The notes beneath the pieces are model-generated. The model saw only the letters and a list, made by a program, of their open reading frames with translations. It ran no database searches and was not told where the DNA came from. Made by a program: the position numbers and the translations under genes. A stretch of DNA of 64,000 nt from Novosphingobium arvoryzae (lineage in GTDB: Bacteria; Pseudomonadota; Alphaproteobacteria; Sphingomonadales; Sphingomonadaceae): contig NZ_BMZD01000003.1 of assembly GCF_014652615.1 (NCBI RefSeq), positions 372,001-436,000 of the forward strand, given 5' to 3'. This document shows positions 1 to 7,358 of this stretch, piece by piece (the first letter of the stretch is position 1; every line of letters begins with the position of its first letter).

Positions 1-761
1 GCCATGTCGTCATTCGAGGCGAAGATTGCCGTGGGGCGATCCGCCATGTCGAGCAGGCGATTGGCTGCCCGCACACCGCTTTCGAAATCGAACTCGCCGT
101 CGCAGACCAGTTCCGGTTCATAAGCGATACCGGCGCGGTCCAGCGCGCGGCGATAGCCGAACAGGCGATCATCCGACGCCATGTGATTGGGATGGCCCCT
201 GATGAAACCGATGCGGCGATGCCCGGCATTGATCAGGTATGTGGTCATATCGTCTGCCGCCTGGGCATCGTCCATGAACACCGAACTGGTCAGGGCATGA
301 TTGGTCCCCGGCGAAATCCGCACGAACGGCACGTCCATCGCCTCCAGCGCGCGCAGCACCGGGACGCAATCGGTCACCGGCGACGACAGGATGATTCCGT
401 CCACCTGAGTCTCAGACACTAACCCGCGCACTTGCTCGCCCACTTGCGGATCGGCCACATCAACGGGCTGCGCCAGCAGGCGGATGCTGTTCTCCTTGCA
501 GAACTCCCAGCAGCCGGTCTGGATCTGGAACATGTAGTACGGGCTGTGGTTGTCATAGATCAGCGCGATCTGGTTGGACTTTGCCCCCGACAGGATGCGG
601 GCCGCGATGCTGGGACGAAAATCCAGATCCCGCATCGCCTCCTCTACCCGCGCGCGCGTCTCGGCGCTGACATAAGGGTGGCCGTTCAGCACGCGGCTGA
701 CGGTCTTCACCGCCACCCCCGCCTTGGCCGCCACATCGCGGATATTGGACCGCTCGCTCAT
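1..761 (-). CDS. LacI-family transcriptional regulator (C-terminus cut by window edge)
   Basis: DNA-binding repressor, probably the local regulator of the sulfoquinovose genes. The first ~55 residues form a LacI helix-turn-helix: the segment NIRDVAAKAGVAVKTVSRVL is followed by the hinge-type stretch with VSAETRARV. A periplasmic-binding-protein-like sugar-sensing domain follows (LIYDNHSPYYMFQIQ, GIILSSPV, RRIGFIRG, AIFASNDDMA). About 253 residues are visible and the C-terminal part lies beyond the window. The start ATG (761-759) overlaps the TGA of the upstream sulfoquinovosidase gene (ATGA), so the two are translationally coupled. Its likely targets are the two matching 19-bp dyads at 2820-2838 and 7318-7336. 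Family is certain; the ligand (SQ or its glyceride) is inferred from context. Confidence 0.9.
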   Translation of the reverse strand, partial: MSERSNIRDVAAKAGVAVKTVSRVLNGHPYVSAETRARVEEAMRDLDFRPSIAARILSGAKSNQIALIYDNHSPYYMFQIQTGCWEFCKENSIRLLAQPVDVADPQVGEQVRGLVSETQVDGIILSSPVTDCVPVLRALEAMDVPFVRISPGTNHALTSSVFMDDAQAADDMTTYLINAGHRRIGFIRGHPNHMASDDRLFGYRRALDRAGIAYEPELVCDGEFDFESGVRAANRLLDMADRPTAIFASNDDM

Positions 762-2758
762 CCCTCCAGCACCCCCGCAAGACCCGCAAACAACGGCGCA
801 AAAGCGCTGTCCGGGCGATAGAATACTGGCGGCTGACCGATCGGGGCAGGCACTTCATGAATGCCGGCGGGATAGTCCGCCCCCGTCCAGCAGTGCCGCC
901 ACGGCCCCTCGCCCGGCAGGATCACCGAGCGCGATTTCGCGCCTTCCTCGATCACTGGCGCCACCAGCAGATCGGCACCGTATAGGTATTGATCCTGCAC
1001 CGTAAAGAGCGCCGGATCATCGGGGTAATGCAGGAACAGCGGGCGCTGCACCGGCAGGCCCTGATCGGTCGCTTCACTGCACAACTGGCGCACATACGGG
1101 GCCAGATGGGCATGAACGCGGCTCCACCGGGCGAAACAGGCCAGCAGATCGGCACTGGAATCGTATTGCAGGTTGTCGTCGGGGCGGTTGCCTTCATGGC
1201 TGCGCATGACTGGCGCAAATGCCGACAGCTCGCACCAGCGCTCCATCAGCTCCACCGTCCGCACATTGCCATGGAGCGAGGTGTAACCGCCGCAATCCGA
1301 ATGGCTGTAGGCATTGCCCACCAGCCCCGCCGAGAGTGCGCCGGTAATCACCGTGCCGATCCCGTCATGCCGGGTGAAATCGACCGACTGATCGCCCGCC
1401 CACAGCAGCGGGCAATACCCCTGCACCCCGGAATAACCGGCCCGCATGAAGAATACCGCGTCGCCGGTCTTGCCCCGGCTGGCGACGGCCTGCGCATTGA
1501 CCTCGGCCCAAAGCACGGGCCAGCGGTTATGCGCTTCCATCGGATCGGATCCATCGGCCAGCCTGACATCAGTGGGCAGATACTCGCCAAAGTCGGCCAT
1601 CCAGCCCGAGATGCCGATGTCGAGCATTTCGCGGCCCAGCACCTTTTCCGCAAACCAGTCGCGGGTTTCGGGGCGGGTGAAATCCAGCACGCCGCAATCG
1701 AATTCGCCGAAATCGACGAGGTACACCTCATCGCTGTCCTGGCGCAGGCAGAAGTGCCCTCCTTCCGCAGCTTCCTCATACAGGATGCCATCGACCGCCA
1801 GGTAAGGATTGGCGTAGGCGAGGAACCGGATGCCGCGCGCTTCCAGCGCAGCAATGCGTTCGGGCAAGTCGGCGTAGCGCTGCCGGTCGCGCCGCCAGTC
1901 CCAGAACAGGCGGCGGCCAAAGCTGGTTTCGCGAATGCCGGCCCAGTCCTCGCACCACAAGCCCGATACGGCAGCCCCGGCCTTGATGAAGCCCTCCAGC
2001 CGTTCGAAACTGCGCAGACCGTCTTTCAGGCCAACGATGGCCCCGCCGATCGCCCAGTCAGGCAGCGGCGGCTGGCGACCGAACCGGGCGGAAAGCGCGC
2101 CAACCAGTTCCTGCGGGCAATCTTCCGCGTAGAGTTCAAACACCGTGCGCGGCGACCACACTTCCACCGCATGGCGTGACGGGTCGGTGAAATCCAGCAC
2201 GCTGTAGCATTCCGCCGTGAAATGCACCGCCAGCCAGCGCGACGTCAGGAAGGTCGGCTGCGGATAATTGGTATTCCAGTAATCGCCCCCGGCCATGCCG
2301 GTTTCGTCCATCAACCGGGTCAGCGCGGTCGACTTGTCGCGCCCCACTCCCGGCTCGCTGGTCCACATCGGGAAAGCGCGGCCATTGAGCGCGAAGTAGC
2401 TCATCTGCTCCCCGCCGCCCCATACCGTTTCATCGGGTTCGGCGTGAAAGCTCAGGTGGATCCGGTCATACCCGTCACGCAGCAGTTCGACGGACAGTCG
2501 CCCGTCCACCAGCGCCAACCGCGCGGCGGGTATGCCGCCCTCCAGCAGCATCACGCCATCGGCTTCGACCTGGCATTCCGTCGGCACGATCCGATCGGTC
2601 GGCGCATCCTCGATCCGGAAGTTGCCGCGATACATCTCGACGCTGGGTGCGCCGCGCGCCATGGCCAGCGCCGGACTCTCTGCCCGGTGGGCCAGCACCA
2701 GTCGCCCCGCGAAATGCAGGTCAAACCCATCACCATGCTGCGTAAACCGGTCTTGCAC
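758..2758 (-). CDS. Sulfoquinovosidase, GH31 family (YihQ / AtSQase type)
   Basis: Cytoplasmic retaining alpha-glycosidase predicted to release sulfoquinovose from sulfoquinovosyl glycerol or related sulfolipid glycosides. It is collinear with E. coli YihQ over its full length and has no signal peptide. With the GTG start at 2758 it is 666 aa (YihQ is about 678). The nucleophile is D389 in WMADFGEY and the acid/base is D456 in WAGDQ. The sulfonate-binding set reads K245, E270, R283, W286 and Y492, which is the KERWY signature of the Agrobacterium-type enzymes (QQRWY in E. coli). A longer reading frame to 2851 exists, but that start would put the operator and promoter inside the gene. The GTG has GAGAGGG just upstream and matches the family start. 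The gene is coupled to the downstream lacI gene. Confidence 0.92.
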   Translation of the reverse strand: MQDRFTQHGDGFDLHFAGRLVLAHRAESPALAMARGAPSVEMYRGNFRIEDAPTDRIVPTECQVEADGVMLLEGGIPAARLALVDGRLSVELLRDGYDRIHLSFHAEPDETVWGGGEQMSYFALNGRAFPMWTSEPGVGRDKSTALTRLMDETGMAGGDYWNTNYPQPTFLTSRWLAVHFTAECYSVLDFTDPSRHAVEVWSPRTVFELYAEDCPQELVGALSARFGRQPPLPDWAIGGAIVGLKDGLRSFERLEGFIKAGAAVSGLWCEDWAGIRETSFGRRLFWDWRRDRQRYADLPERIAALEARGIRFLAYANPYLAVDGILYEEAAEGGHFCLRQDSDEVYLVDFGEFDCGVLDFTRPETRDWFAEKVLGREMLDIGISGWMADFGEYLPTDVRLADGSDPMEAHNRWPVLWAEVNAQAVASRGKTGDAVFFMRAGYSGVQGYCPLLWAGDQSVDFTRHDGIGTVITGALSAGLVGNAYSHSDCGGYTSLHGNVRTVELMERWCELSAFAPVMRSHEGNRPDDNLQYDSSADLLACFARWSRVHAHLAPYVRQLCSEATDQGLPVQRPLFLHYPDDPALFTVQDQYLYGADLLVAPVIEEGAKSRSVILPGEGPWRHCWTGADYPAGIHEVPAPIGQPPVFYRPDSAFAPLFAGLAGVLEG

Positions 2759-2796
2759 GCCGATTCGTTCCCTCTCCGGCCCTAGCTGTGGCGCGT

Positions 2797-2861
2797 TTGC
2801 CACTACTCGGCCTTGTCCGTATGACACCGCTTGACATATCGAGCGCCGCAACGCAATTCAA
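2797..2861. promoter_or_regulatory. Divergent promoter pair with central 19-bp operator (SQ module)
   Basis: The dyad TATGACACCGCTTGACATA (2820-2838) has outer arms TATGnCA/TGnCATA. Each arm is also a -10 hexamer. On the plus strand TTGCCA (2797-2802), a 17-bp spacer and TATGAC (2820-2825) point to the TonB receptor gene. On the minus strand TTGAAT (2861-2856), a 17-bp spacer and TATGTC (2838-2833) point to the sulfoquinovosidase gene. A repressor bound here would block both promoters. A second copy lies at 7318-7336. Assignment to the LacI protein is inference. Confidence 0.72.
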
Positions 2862-2964
2862 GCCGCACAAGTGGCAGGGCAATCGTATGGAACGGGCCTG
2901 AGCCACGGTACGCAGTGCCGGGCCACGGAAGGTCCCCGCCCGGCTTTCGAGGGAGGAATTTCTC

Positions 2965-5292
2965 ATGAAATCAATGCTTCGAGCATCAGCCGCTGTGCTG
3001 GCGCTGTCCGTTTTCGCAACCCCGGCCCTCGCCCAGGACGCTGCCAACGAGGCGGATGCTCAGGCTCCGGGCGAAATCGTCGTTACCGCGCAAAAGCGCT
3101 CGGAAAGCCTGCAGTCGGTGCCGGTTGCAGTCTCCGTGCTCAGCGGCGAATCGCTCTCGGAAGCGGCCCGTCCGAGCATCGAGAGCGCGACCCAGATGGT
3201 CCCCTCGCTGAACTTCCTGAAGTCGGGCACCACCCTGAACCAGACGATCTTCCTGCGCGGCGTCGGCACGGCCACGTTCTCGATTGCAGGCGAACCGTCG
3301 GTTTCGACCGTGGTTGACGGCGTCGTCTATGCCCGCTCGGGCGAAGCGTTCAGCGACCTCGTCGATGTCGCCCAGATCGAAGTCCTGCGCGGCCCGCAAG
3401 GCACGCTGTTCGGCAAGAACGCATCGGCGGGCGTGATCAACATCACCACCCAGATGCCCAAGAACGAGCTCGGCGGCACCGTCGAAGCCAGCTATTTCGA
3501 CCGCAATGAAGTGCGCGTGAAGGGCTCGGTCAACCTGCCGATGGGCGAGAGCCTGGCCGGCCGGTTCAGCGCCTTCTACGGCTCGTATGACGGCAACATC
3601 CGCAACGTCACCACCAACGAATGGGTCAACGGCTACAAGCACTGGGGCGCCCGCGCCCAGTTCCTGTACGATCCCAGCGATGACCTGCGCATCTACGTCG
3701 CCGCCGACTACTACAAGAACGACGACGATTGCTGCGCCGACATCATCGCCACCGCACCGCTGACCGGTGCCGGCGTGCCGACCACCAGCCTGGCGTTCGC
3801 AGTTCTGCCCAACCAGGACGGGGCCAAGACCCGTGCCGTGGCGCAGAACCTGGTCACCGCGACCAAGGAAGAAGGCTGGGGCGTTTCGGCGCAGGCCGAC
3901 ATTGGCCTGGGCGACCACACGCTGACCTCGATCACCGCCTATCGCGGCTGGGACAACACCGAAATCCGCGACGGCGACTGGCTCGACAAGGCCTATGTCG
4001 GTTTTGCGCAGCTGCATGACAGCGGCCCGCAGACGTCGAACACCTTCAGCCAGGAACTGCGCATCACCTCGCCGGGCGATACCGCGCTGTCCTATGTCGT
4101 GGGTGCGTATTACTCGCGCGCCTATTCGGAGCGGACCTTCACCCGCAACGTGACGCAGTGCACCGCCGCTACCGGCGCTCCGAACAACGTGCTGATCCCG
4201 TGCGGCAGCGTGAACGCCAACCCGTCGACCTTCCCGTCGGGCACCGCCACGTTCGGTTCCACCTTCAACAACTTCGCGCTGTTCGGGCAGGCCACCTTCA
4301 AGCTGAGCGATGCCGCGCGCATCATCGGCGGCCTGCGCTACACGCATGACAAGCTGTCGGTCTTCCACAGCCGCAACACCACCCTCGCCGGTCCGGGCAT
4401 CCAGCCCAGCTTCCCGGTGACCACCACGGGTACCGGCGCCCCGGCGGCTCCGTTCACGGCTGAAACCAGCAACGACAACCTGTCGGGCAAGGCCGTGTTC
4501 CAGATGGACTTCAGCGACGACGTGATGGGCTATGCCAGCTATGCGCGTGGCTACAAGGGTCCGGCCTACAACGTGTTCTACAACCTGACCGCCACCGGCA
4601 CGAACGTGATCGAACCGGAAACTTCGGACTCGTTCGAAATCGGTCTGAAGAACACCCTGCTGGACGGCGCGCTGACGTTCAACATCGCGGGCTTCTATGC
4701 GAAGTACAAGAACTTCCAGGCCAACAACCCCGATCTGGTGGCTGGCGTGGTGGTGACCCGCTTTACCAATGCAGGCACGATTTCGACCCGCGGGATCGAA
4801 ATGGACCTGAACTGGCGCGCGGGCCGCAACACCAACATCATGGCCGGCCTCGCGCTGACCGATGCCCACGTCAACCAGTTCAAGGTCGCGCCGGGTGCGG
4901 CCGCCTCGGCGATCATCCCGTCGGGCACCAAGCTGGGCTATGCGCCGACCTGGAAGGGTTCGATGGGGATCGATCACCGCATCGAAACCGGCAGCTTTGC
5001 CGACATCACCCTGGGCACCACGATGAACTTCCAGAGCAAGCAGCTCTCGCTGTTCTCGCCCAACGATGTGCAGCGCCTGCTGGGCACGATCCCGGCCTAT
5101 GCGCTGGTCAACCTTTCGGTCGGGCTGGTGTCGCCGGACGACAAGTGGAAGATCACCGCGCAGGTCCGCAACCTGTTCGACAAGGCCTATCCGGCCGCGA
5201 TCATCAACGGCGGCGTCAGCGGTTCCTACCGCTATCAGATCCCGCGCGATGCCGATCGCTACTGGGGCGTGAGCGCGCGCTACAGCTTCTGA
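2965..5292 (+). CDS. TonB-dependent outer-membrane receptor
   Basis: Energised outer-membrane importer of 775 aa. Residues 1-23 are a signal peptide ending in ALA-QD. The plug domain begins at about residue 36 (EIVVTAQKRSESLQSVPVAV, a TonB-box-like segment) and contains LRGPQGTLFGKNASAGVINI. A long beta-barrel follows and ends in YWGVSARYSF with the terminal aromatic residue usual for outer-membrane proteins. Start ATG 2965 has GGGAGGAA 7-8 bases upstream. It diverges from the sulfoquinovosidase gene and shares its operator region, so the substrate is probably a sulfoquinovosyl glycoside. The sequence class alone does not give the substrate. A strong terminator follows. Confidence 0.93.
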   Translation: MKSMLRASAAVLALSVFATPALAQDAANEADAQAPGEIVVTAQKRSESLQSVPVAVSVLSGESLSEAARPSIESATQMVPSLNFLKSGTTLNQTIFLRGVGTATFSIAGEPSVSTVVDGVVYARSGEAFSDLVDVAQIEVLRGPQGTLFGKNASAGVINITTQMPKNELGGTVEASYFDRNEVRVKGSVNLPMGESLAGRFSAFYGSYDGNIRNVTTNEWVNGYKHWGARAQFLYDPSDDLRIYVAADYYKNDDDCCADIIATAPLTGAGVPTTSLAFAVLPNQDGAKTRAVAQNLVTATKEEGWGVSAQADIGLGDHTLTSITAYRGWDNTEIRDGDWLDKAYVGFAQLHDSGPQTSNTFSQELRITSPGDTALSYVVGAYYSRAYSERTFTRNVTQCTAATGAPNNVLIPCGSVNANPSTFPSGTATFGSTFNNFALFGQATFKLSDAARIIGGLRYTHDKLSVFHSRNTTLAGPGIQPSFPVTTTGTGAPAAPFTAETSNDNLSGKAVFQMDFSDDVMGYASYARGYKGPAYNVFYNLTATGTNVIEPETSDSFEIGLKNTLLDGALTFNIAGFYAKYKNFQANNPDLVAGVVVTRFTNAGTISTRGIEMDLNWRAGRNTNIMAGLALTDAHVNQFKVAPGAAASAIIPSGTKLGYAPTWKGSMGIDHRIETGSFADITLGTTMNFQSKQLSLFSPNDVQRLLGTIPAYALVNLSVGLVSPDDKWKITAQVRNLFDKAYPAAIINGGVSGSYRYQIPRDADRYWGVSARYSF

Positions 5293-5320
5293 ACCACCCA
5301 CCGTACGCGGTGAAACTTGA

Positions 5321-5353
5321 AGGGCCCCGGATTGCGATCCGGGGCCCTTTTTT
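5321..5353 (+). terminator. Rho-independent terminator after TonB receptor gene
   Basis: A perfect 12-bp stem AGGGCCCCGGAT / ATCCGGGGCCCT (5321-5332 and 5337-5348) encloses the loop TGCG. A run of six T follows (5348-5353). It lies 29 bp after the receptor stop codon. Confidence 0.92.
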
Positions 5354-5388
5354 GTGTGGGTTTGTGGATGCGACACGATCTGCCGCAC

Positions 5389-5480
5389 CGTCATGCTGAA
5401 CTTGGTTCAGCATCCATCGTGCCTCACTGCGGGAATCCAGCGGGGCGAGAGATGGACCCTGAACCAAGTTCAGGGTGACG
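5389..5480. repeat. Paired-hairpin intergenic repeat (REP/MITE-like)
   Basis: Two small hairpins in inverted orientation flank a ~45-bp centre: TGCTGAAC-TTG-GTTCAGCA (5394-5412) and CCCTGAAC-CAA-GTTCAGGG (5457-5475). The outer ends CGTCA and TGACG are themselves inverted. Translated, it gives the LNLVQG / LNQVQHD type peptide strings often seen as false small proteins in sphingomonads, which I recall as a dispersed repeat. Only one copy is seen in this window, so its multicopy nature is from memory. Confidence 0.65.
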
Positions 5481-5546
5481 ACTTTCGAGGCAGCGATGCA
5501 GAATGCCGAACGACAAAAGCGGTTCCGCATTCAAGTAGCCAGTCCG

Positions 5547-5957
5547 TCAATCATTTGCCAATGCATCGCGGATGGCACTCAGCGCAGCTACCAACCAGAG
5601 CCCGCACCAGCCAACGATTGCACCAAGACTGTACCAGTTAGTCAAATCGCTCTGACCAGCCAGTTCAACACCGATGCACAACGAACCAGCAAGTGCGACC
5701 GAAACCGCTATGCGTGCAATGCCTTGCTTGCGGCAGTAAAGGTTCTTCTCAATTGCCCGCCAGTCCGCTGGGTAGCTTGCATGGGGCGTCAAACCGGGCA
5801 GAATACGAGTTCCCAGACACCCGTCCAGCAACAGCAGCACACCCCAAAGATAGAGTGCGGATTCAATGGATTGCCGCGCTCCGATCGTGCTGGCCGCAAT
5901 GACAACCCCTAGGCCAGCGCAGAAAGCCCACCAAGGTAGACGAAATGTAATCATCAA
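5547..5957 (-). CDS. Hypothetical small membrane protein
   Basis: 136 aa, family not recognised. About four hydrophobic stretches are visible: WWAFCAGLGVVIAAS, ALYLWGVLLLLDGC, IAVSVALAGSLCIGVEL and YSLGAIVGWCGLWLVAAL, separated by short polar loops. Two in-frame ATG codons (5957, 5954) are possible starts and neither has a clear ribosome binding site. Base composition is visibly less GC-rich than the neighbours. It sits between the paired-hairpin repeat and the MFS gene, in the same direction as the MFS gene and 46 bp after its stop. It may be an acquired or decaying gene, and its coding status is moderately supported. Confidence 0.5.
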   Translation of the reverse strand: MMITFRLPWWAFCAGLGVVIAASTIGARQSIESALYLWGVLLLLDGCLGTRILPGLTPHASYPADWRAIEKNLYCRKQGIARIAVSVALAGSLCIGVELAGQSDLTNWYSLGAIVGWCGLWLVAALSAIRDALAND

Positions 5958-6003
5958 CCGATGATGTCACGCCCGTTGAGCGAGCACAATCAGAGCGCCC
6001 CCC

Positions 6004-7233
6004 CTACTGCGCCTTCGCCTTGCCCAGATCCGGCACCACCAGATGAATGAACAGCAGCGCCGCCAGATAGGCCCCGCCGCAGATCGCGAACATCGGGGTA
6101 TAGCCGTGATCGTTCTGCAGCGACCAACCGGCCAGCTCGATGATCCCCATGCCCGACAGGTTGCCCGCGACCGCGCCCATCGCGATCACGCTGGCGATGC
6201 GGACGGTGGGGACGATGTCGGTGCTCATCCCGAAGATGTTGGTCGAAAAGCCCTGATGCGCGAACAGGCCCATGCCGATCAGCACGGCGGCGATCCACGG
6301 GCTGTGCGTGAACAGCGCCAGCGGCATCAGCAGCACCGCAATGGCATAGAACAGCATCGAGGACTTGCGCGCGCGGTTCATCGACCAGCCCCGCGACAGC
6401 AGGATCGGATAGAGCCCGCCCGAAGTGATCGCGCCCAGCGCCGCGAGCGAAAAGATGATAGCGATCGGCCAGCCCAAATCGCCCTGGCCCAGCTTGAACA
6501 CCCGATTGAAAAAGTCCGGCATCCAGAACAGCACGAACCACCAGACGCAGTCGGTCAGGAACTTGGCGCCAATCACCGCCCAGCTGCGGCGGTCGGCGAA
6601 CAACTCACCCCAGTTGACCGGCGCGCGTTCCGGCGCGGCGGTAACCGGCTTCAGGTTGCGGGTGCCCATCCACCAGCCGACCAGCCAGAACGCCCCCAGC
6701 GCACCGGTGACGACGAACGCCGCCTTCCAGCCAAACGCCAGAGCGAACGGTGGGATCAGCAGCGGGGTCAGGATCGCGCCGATATTGGGCGCCGTGTTGA
6801 TCAGCCCGATCGCCATGTTACGGCGTTTTTCGGGGATATAGAGCGCGGCCGATTTCATGCCTGCGGGTGTGCTGACCGTCTCGCCAATCGCGAGCACGAC
6901 GCGCGCCGTCACGAACTGCTGCACCGTGGTGGCCAGCGCGTGGGCTGCCCCCGCCGCACTCCACACGGCAACGGCAATGGCATAGGACCAGCGCACGCCC
7001 AGCCGGTCGATGAACCAGCCAACCCCCAGCAGCGCGGCCGCGGCGGCCAGCTGGAACGCGGAACCAAGGTGCGCGTAATCGTCGTCGCTCCAGCCGAACT
7101 CGGCCTCCAGCGTCGGCTTGAGCAGCGCCAGCACCTGCCGGTCGACATAATTGAGCGCATTGCCAAGAAACAGCATGACGATCAGCAGCATGATCGCCCG
7201 TTCGCTCACCCCATCGCTCCGGGTGCCATTCAT
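6004..7233 (-). CDS. MFS transporter, sugar/organic-acid type, probable SQ(-glycerol) importer
   Basis: Inner-membrane carrier of 409 aa with about 12 transmembrane segments. The start MNGTRSD at 7233 has GGGAGAG 7 bases upstream; longer in-frame readings upstream are not needed. Early motifs NYVDRQVLALLKP and FIDRLGVRWSYA (a GxxxDRxGRR-like loop), then GETVSTPAGMKSAALYIPEKRRNMAIG, resemble the anion:cation symporter group (hexuronate/glucarate type). The predicted role, moving SQ or its glyceride into the cytoplasm where the sulfoquinovosidase acts, rests on the shared operator at 7318-7336. Substrate is inferred, not read from sequence. Confidence 0.87.
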   Translation of the reverse strand: MNGTRSDGVSERAIMLLIVMLFLGNALNYVDRQVLALLKPTLEAEFGWSDDDYAHLGSAFQLAAAAALLGVGWFIDRLGVRWSYAIAVAVWSAAGAAHALATTVQQFVTARVVLAIGETVSTPAGMKSAALYIPEKRRNMAIGLINTAPNIGAILTPLLIPPFALAFGWKAAFVVTGALGAFWLVGWWMGTRNLKPVTAAPERAPVNWGELFADRRSWAVIGAKFLTDCVWWFVLFWMPDFFNRVFKLGQGDLGWPIAIIFSLAALGAITSGGLYPILLSRGWSMNRARKSSMLFYAIAVLLMPLALFTHSPWIAAVLIGMGLFAHQGFSTNIFGMSTDIVPTVRIASVIAMGAVAGNLSGMGIIELAGWSLQNDHGYTPMFAICGGAYLAALLFIHLVVPDLGKAKAQ

Positions 7234-7317
7234 CCGCGTCTCTCCCATTGCTTTGGCGCTTGTTTCACGCCCTTCCTGCTTGCAGAGTAACGCCTTCGGG
7301 GAATAAGGAAAGCGGGA

Positions 7318-7336
7318 TATGACACCGCAGGACATA
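7318..7336. promoter_or_regulatory. Second copy of the SQ-module operator
   Basis: TATGACACCGCAGGACATA matches the operator at 2820-2838 in 17 of 19 positions. It lies between the divergent MFS gene (start 7233) and YeiH-type gene (start 7359). As in the first copy, the outer arms read TATGAC on the plus strand and TATGTC on the minus strand and could serve as -10 elements, but the -35 matches here are weak. The repetition of a long, specific dyad makes co-regulation likely. Confidence 0.75.
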
Positions 7337-7358
7337 AAAAAGGGGGCGGGACGCGAAA

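Noticed and set aside
2759..2851. Longer sulfoquinovosidase start at 2851
   Set aside because: It would place the duplicated operator and the -10 box of its own promoter inside the coding region, and family proteins begin near the GTG at 2758.
2986..5394. 802-codon open frame antisense to the TonB receptor gene
   Set aside because: It exactly shadows a gene with signal peptide, plug and barrel signatures. Long antisense frames are expected in GC-rich codon-biased DNA, and its protein has no recognisable motif.
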